A stretch of DNA of 46,942 nucleotides from Anaerolineales bacterium. Lineage in GTDB: Bacteria; Chloroflexota; Anaerolineae; Anaerolineales; UBA6663. The stretch spans positions 1 through 46,942 of the forward strand of contig JADZEK010000046.1 of NCBI GenBank assembly GCA_020850595.1, given 5' to 3'. Positions 27,303 to 36,282 of the stretch are shown piece by piece. Below the pieces are notes generated by a model. It was not told where the DNA came from. It made no database searches and saw nothing but the letters and a program-made list of their open reading frames with translations. Made by a program: the position numbers and the translations under genes. Position 1 is the stretch's first letter. Every line of letters begins with the position of its first letter.

Positions 27303-28093
27303 GGCAGCGCGTCCTTGGGAGGCAGCGGCAGCGGTGCGGTGGCCCCCCGCTGGGCGCGCTGGTCTTGCGTGTTGCTGCGCGAGGCGGGCGCGCCGGGCGC
27401 ATCCTCGCCATAAATCAGCGGCACGCCGCTCAGCGAGATCACGTCGCCGGGTCGCAGCACGAACTCGACCACGCGCTGGCCGTTGACGAACGTGCCGCCG
27501 GTCGAGCCGAGGTCGTAGAGCATGTAGTGGCCAAACCGCAGCCGCAGTTGGGCATGCGCACGCGAAACCCGCGGATCGTCCACGATGATGTCGCTATCGA
27601 AGCGCCGCCCGATGTTGATGATGGGCGTGGTCAGTGTCACGGTGCGCTCGCCCTCCAAGATCAGAAAGGCGCGCGGCGGCGTGCGGCCCGGCCCGGCCGA
27701 CACCGGCGCCATGGTCTGCGTGTCGCTGGCCGGAGGCAGGGGCGTGTCGGCCCGGATGCTGATGGCGCGTGGCTTTTGCGTGGCATCGGCCAGCAGCGTC
27801 ACCTGCGGGGGCGCGGGCAGCGTCAGTTGGGCCTCGCGCGCCAAGCGCAGCAGTTCGCCCGCCAGGACAGGCCCCAACGGCGGCTGCACGGCCAGGAGCG
27901 CGGCCGCGTCGGCGGGGTGCAGGTGGACGGTGTAGTGGGTGGCCGGCACGCCCGCTACCGTAGAGTCTTCGAGCGCGCGGGCCAGGTGCAGCGCTACGTC
28001 GCGTGGGTGAACGTCGCCGGCAAACAGGCGCGCAAACACGCCTTCCACCAGCGTCTCCATGCGAGTCTCGAGGCGCGACAGACGGCCAGGCAT
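27299..28093 (-). CDS. FhaA-like protein: DUF3662 plus FHA domain
   Basis: The 264-residue product opens with a DUF3662 (FhaA N-terminal) domain (about 1-115), with LETRMETLVEGVFARLF and VHPRDVALHLARAL. A Pro/Thr-rich linker and an FHA domain (about 150-235) follow. FHA landmarks are NIGRRFDSDIIVDD, SRAHAQLRL, the GSTGGTFVNG loop and GDVISLSGVPLIYG. In Actinobacteria FhaA binds phosphorylated partners and takes part in cell-wall control; here the role is inferred only. The ATG at 28093 is preferred because a TATAAT ends 7 nt before it. It ends in a 4-bp overlap with the FhaB-like gene. Confidence 0.85.
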   Translation of the reverse strand: MPGRLSRLETRMETLVEGVFARLFAGDVHPRDVALHLARALEDSTVAGVPATHYTVHLHPADAAALLAVQPPLGPVLAGELLRLAREAQLTLPAPPQVTLLADATQKPRAISIRADTPLPPASDTQTMAPVSAGPGRTPPRAFLILEGERTVTLTTPIINIGRRFDSDIIVDDPRVSRAHAQLRLRFGHYMLYDLGSTGGTFVNGQRVVEFVLRPGDVISLSGVPLIYGEDAPGAPASRSNTQDQRAQRGATAPLPLPPKDALP

Positions 28094-28100
28094 GCCGCCG

Positions 28101-28106
28101 ATTATA
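28101..28106 (-). promoter_or_regulatory. -10 box 7 nt before the FhaA-like start
   Basis: TATAAT on the minus strand is followed by CGGCGGC and the ATG at 28093. It sits in the 25-bp gap after the amine oxidase stop. A -35 box is not evident, so this may be a weak or activator-dependent internal promoter giving a leaderless mRNA. Confidence 0.45.
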
Positions 28107-28118
28107 CCGCCCTGGGCC

Positions 28119-29543
28119 TCAGGCCAGGCTGAGGGCGTTGACGGCCTGCGCCTCGCGCACGCCCGACTCAATGGCCCCCTGAATCCAGGCATGGCCGAGG
28201 GAGGCGTGCTCGCCCGCGAACCGCAGCCGCCCCTCCGGCCGAATGATGTCCTGGTACAACAGCGTCTGCTGGCCTGGGTCGAACAGCGCGAATGCCCCGC
28301 CCGCGAACTCGTCGTCGTGCCACATCTTAGAAGCGCCGCACTCGAACTCCGCCCGGGCCTGCGGGTGGATCTCCACCAGGTCGTCCAGCGCTTCACGCAG
28401 GCGCGCCTCGGGCGCGAGCGATCCCCAGCGCTGGGCGTCCTCGCTCCAGGTGTAGCTTGCCAGCACCACCCCGCGGCCTGTCTCCCGGCCGTGATCGGGG
28501 TAGTAAATCACCCGGATGGGCAGATCGGTGGCCGTGCCGCCGCCGAAGATGCCGTCATCGCTCTCCCAGAAGCGTCGGCGGAACTGCATCCAGATTTTCG
28601 CCGAGGCGTCGTAGTGCAGTTGGCGGATGGCGCGTTGCTTGCCACGCGAGAGGGCTTGCGGGAACTCGATGTGGCGCAAAACTGGAAACGGGATCGTGAT
28701 GATGGCGTAGTCAGCGCTGGCGCTGAAGCTCCCGGCGGCGCCGGCGTAGTGGGCGGTCACTCGCTCCGCATCCTGTTCAATGGCCGTCACCCTGGCCCCA
28801 AAGCGCAAATGGGGCCGTAGGGCCGGCAAGAAAGCGCGCGGTAGGTGATCCATGCCGCCCGCAACCTGCACCATGTCGGTGTAGTAGCCGCCGGCCTCCT
28901 CCCGGAACAACTCGAGGAACGACGAATTCATCAGCGCTTCCTGGTCGGCCAGCAACCCGAACATCTCAATCGCGCCTTCTGACCAGCCGCACGCCTCCAA
29001 GAATTCGCGGGTTGAATACTGGTCGTAGTCGCGCACCAGGCCGTCCCAGGCGGCCTCGCCCTCGGTCTTGAGGCGCGCCAGCAGCGGCGCCAGCGCGGCT
29101 TCCCACAACTGGCCGAAGTTGCGCCCGGCCTCGTGCGAGTGCACGCTGTAGCCCAGCCGCGCCGGGTCGGCATTGGCCTCGGAGATGCGGTGGCGCACCC
29201 CGTTCAGGTAGTAATAGCACTGCGGGTTACCCATCGTGAAGGGCGTGGTGGGCACGTTGAAATGTTCGAGATAGGCCATGGTCAGCGCGTGGGAGCGCGG
29301 GATGCGCATGGCCCCTGCTTCGGCATACAGTCCGTCGCTGAACGGCTCGCGCAGGGTGCACACGCGCCCGCCAACGCGCGGCTGCGCCTCGAGCACGATG
29401 GGCGTATGGCCCGCGCGCCGCAGTTCGTAGGCGGCGCTCAGCCCGGCCAGCCCGGCGCCCAAGACGAGCACCGTCTGCGGCCGGTTGGTCTTTGGCAGGC
29501 CCCCGCGAATGACGTCGGCATACTCACGGGTGGTTGGGTTCAT
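28119..29543 (-). CDS. FAD-dependent amine oxidase family protein
   Basis: The 474-residue flavoprotein belongs to the monoamine/L-amino-acid oxidase family, which oxidises amines with FAD and releases H2O2. The dinucleotide-binding motif VLVLGAGLAGLSAAYELRRAG lies near residue 25, then EAQPRVGGR and the EAGAMRIP block. The C-terminal FAD motif is FAGEHASLGHAWIQGAIESG (about 444-463). The AGAMRIP and YHYDASAK-like blocks resemble L-amino-acid oxidases, but the substrate cannot be set. There is no signal peptide. ATG 29543 follows TGAGG. It starts 11 bp after the NACHT gene, an unusual neighbour for a metabolic oxidase. Confidence 0.88.
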   Translation of the reverse strand: MNPTTREYADVIRGGLPKTNRPQTVLVLGAGLAGLSAAYELRRAGHTPIVLEAQPRVGGRVCTLREPFSDGLYAEAGAMRIPRSHALTMAYLEHFNVPTTPFTMGNPQCYYYLNGVRHRISEANADPARLGYSVHSHEAGRNFGQLWEAALAPLLARLKTEGEAAWDGLVRDYDQYSTREFLEACGWSEGAIEMFGLLADQEALMNSSFLELFREEAGGYYTDMVQVAGGMDHLPRAFLPALRPHLRFGARVTAIEQDAERVTAHYAGAAGSFSASADYAIITIPFPVLRHIEFPQALSRGKQRAIRQLHYDASAKIWMQFRRRFWESDDGIFGGGTATDLPIRVIYYPDHGRETGRGVVLASYTWSEDAQRWGSLAPEARLREALDDLVEIHPQARAEFECGASKMWHDDEFAGGAFALFDPGQQTLLYQDIIRPEGRLRFAGEHASLGHAWIQGAIESGVREAQAVNALSLA

Positions 29544-29554
29544 CACGACCGGCC

Positions 29555-32002
29555 TCAGTTAAGCGGCGGCGACAGGCGCTGCCCGGCGGCGGCGCCGATG
29601 AAGGCCAGCGCGCGAAACGCGGCATCGCGCACGGCCAGGCTGTTGTTTTGCAGCAGCGGATACAACTCGCGGGTGGCGGCCGGGTTGCCCAGCCGGCCCA
29701 GCGCCCCGGCCGCGGCGCGCTGCGTCGCCTCGTCGCCCTGGGCGGCAGCGCGGTTGAGCACGTCGAGCGCGCCGGGACCGGGCGGCACGCCCAACCCCTG
29801 CGTGGCGGCCCAGCCGATCAGCCAGCCCTGGGCCTCGGGCAGTTCGATCGGGCGCGGCGCGCGGGCAGCGGGGTCATTGTGGCGCGCCAGCACATCGGCG
29901 GCCGCGCTGCGCACAAACCACTGCTGTTCGTTGTGCTGTAAGTCGTTAAGCAGCGCGAAGGCCCAGTCCTCGCGGGTGGCGGCCAGGCCGTAGACGCCGG
30001 CGCGGCGCACGCTGAGGTCGGCGTGAACCACCGCCTCCTTGAGCACCGGGAAACCTTCCTCGGCGTTGGCGGCCAACGCCTCGGCGCAAGCGCGGCGCAG
30101 GTTCTCATCGCCCACCAGCAGGCCCTGCGCCAGCGCCTCTAATGCGGAGGGGTGATTGAGCACGCTCAGGGCCAGCGTGGCCGCCCAGCGCACTTCGAGC
30201 GCCGGGTCGGTGAAGTGCGAGGCGATGGGCAGGATGGCGGCGACCTCGCCCAGCGCGCCCAGCCCTAGCGCCGATAGCCGGCGCACCACCGGGTCGAGGC
30301 TGTTGAGGTTCTGCTTGAAGAGCGCGCTCACGGTCGGATCGCCTGCGGCGACGAAGGCGGCCAGTGTGGTCGCGCGCAGCGCCTCCGGCTGTTGCCCATC
30401 AATGAACAGGCGCGTCAGCCGCCGGAAGACCTCGGTCCGCCAGCGCGCCTGGGCCGGGGCGTCGCGCAGCCAACGAGCGCAGGCCAGCAGGTCGGTGTGC
30501 AGCAGGTCGGGGTGCTGGCTCAGGGCGTGGGCCACGATGGGCGTTAGTTCGCCCAACGCCGCGAAGAAGTAGAGTGCCCGCACCCAGCCGGGGGTAGGCG
30601 TGCGCTGAGCGGCGGCTGCCGCTTGCGGCTCGTCGGCGAAAGATGTCGCCGCGCAGAACGCCGCCGCCAGGCTGTGCTGGAATTGCACCCGGTCACGGTA
30701 GCGCGCCAATAGCCGCCGCGCCACCAGGTCGTCGAGGAAGTCGGCCGGCTCCAACGCGGCGCTGCCGCCCGGCCCGGCGAAGATGGGCGTGAGCAGCGCC
30801 GTGGCCTCGGCGCGCGTTAGCCCGTCCGATAACTCGCGCTCCAGCAGGGCCGTTGCCAGCCGCGCCAGCCCGCGCTGGCCCACGGCCTTGACGCCGTGCC
30901 GCAGCACGTAGGCTTCCAGCCAGTCCACGGGGCGCTTGCCGCGCGCGTCTCCGGCGAAGGCCGCCCAAATCTTCAGCGTGATCTCAAAAATGCTGCGGCC
31001 TTGGTTGGCGGTGCTCAGCCAGCCCATGATCAGGTGCGGATCGGTGTCGGCTGCGTTCGAGCCGCGGCGCTTGCGCGAACGGATGAGTTTCTCCCAGGCC
31101 GCGCCCCACCGGCCAATCAGGGCGCGGTGGTCGTTGTCGCTCCACGGAGCGATGAACACCGGTGCGAACGGCAGCGCCAGCAGCGGCGCGAAATGCTGCG
31201 CGCCCGCCGCCGCGACGACGCGGTGCTGGGGGTAGGCCTCCATGAATTGGCGCAGCCAGGCGGCGGCCTCGACGATGATCGGCGGCGGCAATTCGTCCAG
31301 CCCATCCAGCAAAATCAAGCACTTGTCGTCGCGCAGGCGACCGCGTAAATGGCCGGGCAGCCGCGAGCCGGTGAGGGCCGAGGCGCGCGCATTGGCTGCG
31401 GCGAGCAGCGGGTCGAGCGCCGTGTGGCCCGCGCCCAGCGGCAGCGCCAGATCGCCCGCGTGGATGAAAATGGGCGTGTGGTATGCGGGCAAGAGGGCCG
31501 TGTCTTCGCGCGCCGCCACCGAGGCCATGTGCGCCAGCAGCGTGGTCTTGCCCGCGCCGGGCGCGCCCAGCACCAACAGATGGCTGCCGCCTGCCAGCGC
31601 TTCGGCCGGCGCGAGGCTCGGCGCGCGGTACAACCCGGCCAGTTCCGGCCACTCTGGCAGCATCGGGATGACGGACGTCAGGTCGAGGTCTTGGGGCGGG
31701 GCGTTAGGGTCAAAGGCCGGCTCGGGCAGCAGCAGCCGGGGCGGCAGCAAGATTTCGTCCAGCGGGAACAGCGTGCCCGCCAGGTGCGCGCTTTGGGCGT
31801 AGCGCAGCACGTCCTGCCGGACAGCGCGCTCCAACCCGGCGATGAAGAACTCACGCAGCCCGCGCAGCCTTCGGCCGAAATTTCGGCGATAATCGCTCAG
31901 GACGTGCCGGATGCGATACAGGCCATAGGCCAGGGCCGCGGCGGCCAGGAACCCCAGCCAGAAGGAGAACGCGTCAATCTCGGGTAAGCGGGGCAGGCGC
32001 AT
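29555..32002 (-). CDS. Membrane-anchored NACHT (STAND) NTPase with HEAT-like repeats
   Basis: The 815-residue protein begins with a membrane span (about 13-29) and an amphipathic basic helix, then a NACHT-type P-loop module. Walker A is GAPGAGKTTLL (146-156), Walker B is CLILLDGLDEL (228-238) with the NACHT-typical LDGLDE, and a sensor segment is RVVAAAGAQ. A helical region follows, then C-terminal alpha-solenoid repeats (about 560-805) of HEAT type, for example VVRRLSALGLGALGEVA and VRWAATLALSVL. STAND proteins of this layout are ligand-triggered switches; some bacterial ones act in phage defence. The solenoid would sense and the N-terminus would act at the membrane. The housekeeping context makes defence only one possibility. 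No effector domain is recognised besides the anchor. Confidence 0.85.
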   Translation of the reverse strand: MRLPRLPEIDAFSFWLGFLAAAALAYGLYRIRHVLSDYRRNFGRRLRGLREFFIAGLERAVRQDVLRYAQSAHLAGTLFPLDEILLPPRLLLPEPAFDPNAPPQDLDLTSVIPMLPEWPELAGLYRAPSLAPAEALAGGSHLLVLGAPGAGKTTLLAHMASVAAREDTALLPAYHTPIFIHAGDLALPLGAGHTALDPLLAAANARASALTGSRLPGHLRGRLRDDKCLILLDGLDELPPPIIVEAAAWLRQFMEAYPQHRVVAAAGAQHFAPLLALPFAPVFIAPWSDNDHRALIGRWGAAWEKLIRSRKRRGSNAADTDPHLIMGWLSTANQGRSIFEITLKIWAAFAGDARGKRPVDWLEAYVLRHGVKAVGQRGLARLATALLERELSDGLTRAEATALLTPIFAGPGGSAALEPADFLDDLVARRLLARYRDRVQFQHSLAAAFCAATSFADEPQAAAAAQRTPTPGWVRALYFFAALGELTPIVAHALSQHPDLLHTDLLACARWLRDAPAQARWRTEVFRRLTRLFIDGQQPEALRATTLAAFVAAGDPTVSALFKQNLNSLDPVVRRLSALGLGALGEVAAILPIASHFTDPALEVRWAATLALSVLNHPSALEALAQGLLVGDENLRRACAEALAANAEEGFPVLKEAVVHADLSVRRAGVYGLAATREDWAFALLNDLQHNEQQWFVRSAAADVLARHNDPAARAPRPIELPEAQGWLIGWAATQGLGVPPGPGALDVLNRAAAQGDEATQRAAAGALGRLGNPAATRELYPLLQNNSLAVRDAAFRALAFIGAAAGQRLSPPLN

Positions 32003-32011
32003 CGCAGGCAG

Positions 32012-32713
32012 CTAACTGGCGCACAAGATGCGGCCGCAGTTACGGCACAGCACCAGGTCGGCAGATTGGCGCGCGCTCTGGTTCAGGGCGGAGGAAAGCT
32101 CAACACCGCACGCGCCGCAGACGCCCTCATCGAGCACGGCCACGGCGCGGCCCTTCTTGGCGGGGCGCAGGCGTTCGTAGGTTTCGCGGTCAGCAGGCGA
32201 GATCTGCGCCACGACGGCCTCCCGGTCGCCCGCCAGGTTGGCCATGACCAGTTGATGCTGGTCGCGCTCCAGCCGCAGGCTGCCGTGCGCGTTGGCCGAG
32301 GCGGTCTCGGCCGCGTCCAGCGCCAACTGCAGTTGCTCCTGGCGGCCCTCCGCCGTCTCCGCGGTGATAAGAGCTTCGAACTGTTTTTCCTCCAGCGCGG
32401 CGCGGCGGCGCTGAAGCGATTCGTTTTCATGTTGCAGGTCTTGGAGCACTTTGGGGTTGGTGACCCTGCCGCCGTAAATGCGGTCGCTGACCTCAGCCAG
32501 CTTGGCGGCCAGTCCCTGCGCTTCGTACTCCAGCGACTGCACCGCGATGCGCGCCGTCTGGAGTTGCCCATGCCCATCGGCTACGGCGCGTTGGGCGGCC
32601 TGGACGGCCGGGTCGGCCCCCAGTTCCTGCTCGATGCTTTGCAGCCGCACGCGGTGCGCGTCTAGCTCGAGGTCGAGGGTTTGCAACTGCAGGAGAGCGG
32701 AGGCGCGGCTCAT
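32012..32713 (-). CDS. Coiled-coil protein with C4 zinc ribbon
   Basis: The 233-residue protein is a long antiparallel coiled coil (about 1-180) with a C-terminal zinc ribbon, the DUF164/C4-type zinc-ribbon family. The hairpin region has the family motif GRVTNPKVLQDLQHE (about 82-96). The ribbon cysteines are C199, C202, C223 and C226 in CGAC and CRNC. Members are widespread; suggested roles involve nucleic acids or protein scaffolding, none firmly proven. It is the first gene of the leftward five-gene block, with a TATAAT ending 8 nt before its ATG. It ends 9 bp before the NACHT gene. Confidence 0.88.
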   Translation of the reverse strand: MSRASALLQLQTLDLELDAHRVRLQSIEQELGADPAVQAAQRAVADGHGQLQTARIAVQSLEYEAQGLAAKLAEVSDRIYGGRVTNPKVLQDLQHENESLQRRRAALEEKQFEALITAETAEGRQEQLQLALDAAETASANAHGSLRLERDQHQLVMANLAGDREAVVAQISPADRETYERLRPAKKGRAVAVLDEGVCGACGVELSSALNQSARQSADLVLCRNCGRILCAS

Positions 32714-32721
32714 CGCGGGCG

Positions 32722-32749
32722 ATTATAGGCGAGGCATCTGAAACGGCAA
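32722..32749 (-). promoter_or_regulatory. Promoter 8 nt before the zinc-ribbon gene start
   Basis: On the minus strand TTGCCG (32744-32749), a 16-bp spacer and TATAAT (32722-32727) end 8 nt before the ATG at 32713. There is no ribosome site, so a leaderless start is likely. It would drive the five-gene zinc-ribbon/NACHT/oxidase/FHA block. Confidence 0.55.
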
Positions 32750-32754
32750 AGGGG

Positions 32755-32760
32755 TACAAT
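32755..32760 (+). promoter_or_regulatory. -10 box 8 nt before the membrane-glycan operon
   Basis: TACAAT ends 8 nt before the ATG at 32769, again without a ribosome site. The two divergent -10 boxes (32722 and 32755) are only about 30 bp apart. No clear -35 was found for this direction, so an activator may be needed. Confidence 0.45.
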
Positions 32761-32768
32761 GGCCCGCC

Positions 32769-34337
32769 ATGAGGGGCGTCCCCGGCCCGCGCCGGCAACC
32801 GCAACCAGATACCTGGCTCGTGCTGGCCGTGGCCATTGCCGTCGTGCTGGTGACGAGCGTGCCGTACTGGCTCGCCTATCGCGTTTCGGGCAATGTCGTG
32901 TTCAGCGGCATCTTGCTCAACCCGGCCGACGGCAACTCCTACCTGGCCAAAATGCGCGAGGGCTGGGTGGGTAGTTGGCTGTTCACGCTGCCCTACACGC
33001 AAGACCCCGGCCCCGGCGCGTTCATCTTCACTTACTTCCTGTTCCTCGGCCACGTAGCCCGCTGGCTGGGCCTGAGCCTGGAGGCGGTCTACCACGGCGC
33101 GCGCCTGGCCGGCGGGCTGGCCTTGCTGCTCACGGGTTGGGCCTTCCTGGGCGCGTTCGCGCCTGGCCGTCGCGCCCGCTGGGCCATGTGGCTGCTCTTC
33201 GCCCTCGGCTCAGGGTTGGGCTGGCTGGCGCTGCCCTTTGGCCTGTACACGCCCGACTTACTCGTGCCGGAAGCCTTCCCCTTCCTGGCCGTTTTCTCTA
33301 ACGCGCACTTCGCGCTGGCGTTGGCGTTGGAACTCTGGATATTGCGCTACGCGGTGCCGGGGCTGCCCGCCGCGGCGCACCCCTGGCAAGGCTGGCTGGT
33401 CGTGGGGCTGGCGACGCTGGCGCTGGCCCAGGTGCAGCCCATGGTGCTGCTGAGCGCGGGGTTAGTGATTGGCGGCGTGGCCGCGTGGCAGGCTGTGGCG
33501 GCGCGCAGCCTGCGTCCGCTTGTTGTGCCGGGCTTCCTGACCTTTGGGCTGTTGGCCTTGCCGTGGCTGATCTACGACTTCACGCTCACGCTGCGCCATC
33601 CGGTGCTGGCCGAATGGAACGCGCAGAACCTCACCCCTTCGCCGCCGCTCTGGGCGGCCATCATCGCCGGCGGCGCGCCGCTGCTCTTGGCGGCGGTGGG
33701 CTTCGTGCGCGCCTTGCGCCGCCGTACCCCGCGTGACGTAATCCTGCTGGCCTGGCTTGGACTGGGCGGGCTGGCGCTCTATGCGCCGTTTGCCCTCCAG
33801 CGCCGGCTCTCGGTCGGCCTGTGGGTGCCTGTGTGCGTGCTGGCGCTAGACACGCTGCGCGCGGTGGTCTGGCCGCGCCTGCGCCCCGCCTGGCGGCCGC
33901 TCGGGGTGGGGGTCGTGGCCCTGCTGGCGCTGCCGACCAACCTGCTGATCTACGCCGCCGCGCTCGGCGCGATTGCCGCCCGCGAACCCAACATCTTCTG
34001 GACGGCGGGTGAGGCGGCTGCCCTGCGCTGGCTGGGTGAGCACGCCACACCCGCCGACACCGTGGCCGCCGCCCCGACCTTTGGCCTCTATATCCCGGCC
34101 CACACAGCGGCGCGCGTGCTCTACGGCCACCCCTTTGAGACGACGCACGCCACGCTGCAGGAGCAGTTGCTGCTCAACTTCTACGCGGGCCGCCTGCCGC
34201 CGGAAACGTGGGTGCACGACCACCGCGTCACCTATGTCGTCGTCGGTCCGCGCGAACGTGCCCTGCTCGGCGCGGATTGGGCAGTGGATTGGCCCGTCGC
34301 GTTCGCGCAGGACGAGGTCGTGATCTATGCGCCTTAG
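32769..34337 (+). CDS. Polytopic membrane protein A, GT-C-like
   Basis: The 522-residue protein has about 10-11 membrane spans and a small C-terminal soluble part. After the first span comes PADGNSYLAKMREG, an acidic/aromatic loop placed like the catalytic first loop of GT-C glycosyltransferases. Other landmarks are GSGLGWL, LVPEAFPFLAVFSNAHFAL, NLTPSPPLW and FALQRRLSVGLW. The C-terminal part (GEAAALRWLGEHATPADT...VTYVVVGPRERALL) resembles soluble domains of lipid-linked sugar transferases. The 36279-37865 product matches all these landmarks, so the two are paralogues. I cannot name a specific family; a GT-C function is inferred. It overlaps the next gene by 11 bp. Confidence 0.7.
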   Translation: MRGVPGPRRQPQPDTWLVLAVAIAVVLVTSVPYWLAYRVSGNVVFSGILLNPADGNSYLAKMREGWVGSWLFTLPYTQDPGPGAFIFTYFLFLGHVARWLGLSLEAVYHGARLAGGLALLLTGWAFLGAFAPGRRARWAMWLLFALGSGLGWLALPFGLYTPDLLVPEAFPFLAVFSNAHFALALALELWILRYAVPGLPAAAHPWQGWLVVGLATLALAQVQPMVLLSAGLVIGGVAAWQAVAARSLRPLVVPGFLTFGLLALPWLIYDFTLTLRHPVLAEWNAQNLTPSPPLWAAIIAGGAPLLLAAVGFVRALRRRTPRDVILLAWLGLGGLALYAPFALQRRLSVGLWVPVCVLALDTLRAVVWPRLRPAWRPLGVGVVALLALPTNLLIYAAALGAIAAREPNIFWTAGEAAALRWLGEHATPADTVAAAPTFGLYIPAHTAARVLYGHPFETTHATLQEQLLLNFYAGRLPPETWVHDHRVTYVVVGPRERALLGADWAVDWPVAFAQDEVVIYAP

Positions 34338-36282
34338 CGCCGCTGCCCGCGAGCGCCTGGCGGCGGGCGGACTGCTCGCGCTGGCCGGTCTGGTCTACCT
34401 CTGGCCGCTGACGCTGCGTCCGCTGGATGTGCCGTTCGCGCCCGGGGCCGCCTACACCGATCTGCTCATCAGCCACCTCCCCAACGCGGCCTACCTGCGA
34501 GACACACTGTGGCAACCGGGCAGCGTGCCGTTGTGGAACGACCGGCTGTTCGTGGGCCAACCCTTCGCCGCCGACCCACTGGCCGGGGTGTGGTACCCGC
34601 CCGGTTGGGCGCTGCTCGTGCTGCCGCTGACGCTGGGCTTCAACCTGTTGCTGGCGCTGCACCTGCTCTGGGGCGGGCTGGGCGTCTACGGTTTGGCGCG
34701 CGCGGAGGGCGCGAGTGCCGGTCCGGCACTGCTGGCCGCCCTAACGTTCACCGGGCTGCCCAAGTTGGTGGCCCACCTGGCGGCCGGGCATGTGTCGCTC
34801 GTGTTCGCGGTCGCGTGGACGCCGTGGCTGCTGCTGGCTTCGCGGCGGGCAGCCCAGCGTGGCGCTTGGCAGGCTGGGGCGTGGGCCGGGGCGGCGCTGG
34901 CCGTCACCTTCCTGGCTGACGTGCGCTGGGCCTACTACGCGGGCGCGCTGGGCCTGGCTTATGCCGTGGCGCAGGCCTGGCGCCAGCGCCCAGCGCGGCG
35001 GCGCGCCCTGTCGGCGCTGGCAGGGGCCGCAGTCCTGGCATTGCTCCTGGCCGCGCCGTTGGCCTGGCCGCTGGCCGAGTTTGCCGCGCTCTCGCGCCGG
35101 GCCGCGCTGACCGTGGCGGAGGCGGGCGCGCTCTCCCTGCCGCCCGTATATCTGCTCGGTGTGTTCATCCCCGACCTGGGCGGTTTCCACGAGTACCTGA
35201 CCTATCTGGGTGTGCCGGCGCTGCTGCTGGCCTTGGCGGGCCTAGGGCGGCGCACGCTGTTTTGGGCCGCGGCGGCACTGGCGGCGGTGGTGTTCGCCCT
35301 CGGCGCCAATACGCCGGTGTATTTGCTGCTGTTTCGCTTCCTGCCGGGGGTGAGCCTGCTGCGTGTGCCGCCGCGGGCCTGGTTCATCGTGGGCCTGGCG
35401 GCTTGCCTGCTCGCCGCGCACGGGGCCGAGGTGTTGGTCCAGCGCTGGCTGCCCAAGCTGCGCGCCCGCCCAGGCGCTGTGCTCCCACTGCCCGGTCCGC
35501 GCGCCACGCTGGTAACACTGATGCTCCTCACCGGCCTGGACCTGCTGCGCGTAGATAGCACGCTGCTAGCGGCCCGCCCGCTGCCGGCTGTGAGCGCCGC
35601 CGCCGCGTGGCTGGCTGCGCAGCCGGGCCTGTTCCGCGTGTACTCGCCGTCGTACAGCCTGCCGCCGGGCGATGGCTTGTCGCACCTGGACGGCGTTGAC
35701 CCGCTGCAACTGGCTGCAACCGCCATCACCATCGAGCGCGCTACGCGCCTGCCTGCCTCCGGCTACAGCGTCACCGTGCCGCCGTTCGCCACCACCGACC
35801 TGGCCGCCGAACATGCCGCCGTCGTGCCCGACGCCGACTGGCTTGGCCGCCTCAACGTGCGCTATGTCGCGGCCGAGTTCGATCTCGTGTCGCCGGGGTT
35901 GGAACTGGCGCAAAGGTTCGGCTCCACGCGCGTTTATCAGAACACCTATTGGCGCGAGCGGGCCTGGCTCGACGCGCCCAACGCTCTGCCTGTCCGCGTG
36001 ACCGAGGCGCGGCCCGGCCGCTTGTTGCTGGCTGCGGCCGGCCCCGGCCTGCTCGTCATTAGCGAGGCCGCCTATCCGGGCTGGCAGGCGCGAGTGGACG
36101 GCCGGCCCGCCGCGCTCACCGCGACGGCCGACGGACTCTTGGCGCTCGACCTGCCTGCCGGCGCGCACGCCGTGGAGGTCGTCTTCCGGCCCCGGCCCGC
36201 AACCACCGGCCTGGTGGCCGCGCTGTTGGGGCTGGGAGTATTAGGTATCGGTGCGTGGCCGCGGCGCAAGGTGGCCGCGTGA
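34327..36282 (+). CDS. YfhO-like polytopic membrane glycosyltransferase B
   Basis: The 651-residue protein has about 12 membrane spans and a C-terminal beta-rich domain. YfhO-like marks are the early extracytoplasmic loop with LPNAAYLRDTLWQPGSVPLWNDR and GQPFAADP, then WYPPGW. The C-terminus reads ISEAAYPGWQARVDG. In Bacillus, YfhO adds GlcNAc to lipoteichoic acid from a lipid carrier loaded by the GT2 enzyme CsbB. A GT2 gene lies at the end of this operon, supporting an analogous role. It overlaps its upstream neighbour by 11 bp and its downstream neighbour as GTGA. The sugar and acceptor are unknown. It is a distant paralogue of the 37862-40258 product. Confidence 0.78.
   Translation: MRLSAAARERLAAGGLLALAGLVYLWPLTLRPLDVPFAPGAAYTDLLISHLPNAAYLRDTLWQPGSVPLWNDRLFVGQPFAADPLAGVWYPPGWALLVLPLTLGFNLLLALHLLWGGLGVYGLARAEGASAGPALLAALTFTGLPKLVAHLAAGHVSLVFAVAWTPWLLLASRRAAQRGAWQAGAWAGAALAVTFLADVRWAYYAGALGLAYAVAQAWRQRPARRRALSALAGAAVLALLLAAPLAWPLAEFAALSRRAALTVAEAGALSLPPVYLLGVFIPDLGGFHEYLTYLGVPALLLALAGLGRRTLFWAAAALAAVVFALGANTPVYLLLFRFLPGVSLLRVPPRAWFIVGLAACLLAAHGAEVLVQRWLPKLRARPGAVLPLPGPRATLVTLMLLTGLDLLRVDSTLLAARPLPAVSAAAAWLAAQPGLFRVYSPSYSLPPGDGLSHLDGVDPLQLAATAITIERATRLPASGYSVTVPPFATTDLAAEHAAVVPDADWLGRLNVRYVAAEFDLVSPGLELAQRFGSTRVYQNTYWRERAWLDAPNALPVRVTEARPGRLLLAAAGPGLLVISEAAYPGWQARVDGRPAALTATADGLLALDLPAGAHAVEVVFRPRPATTGLVAALLGLGVLGIGAWPRRKVAA

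Noticed and set aside
29555..32002. Calling the NACHT gene a known anti-phage Avs system
   Set aside because: It lacks recognisable Avs effector or sensor domains and lies among housekeeping genes, so only the NACHT/STAND label is supported.
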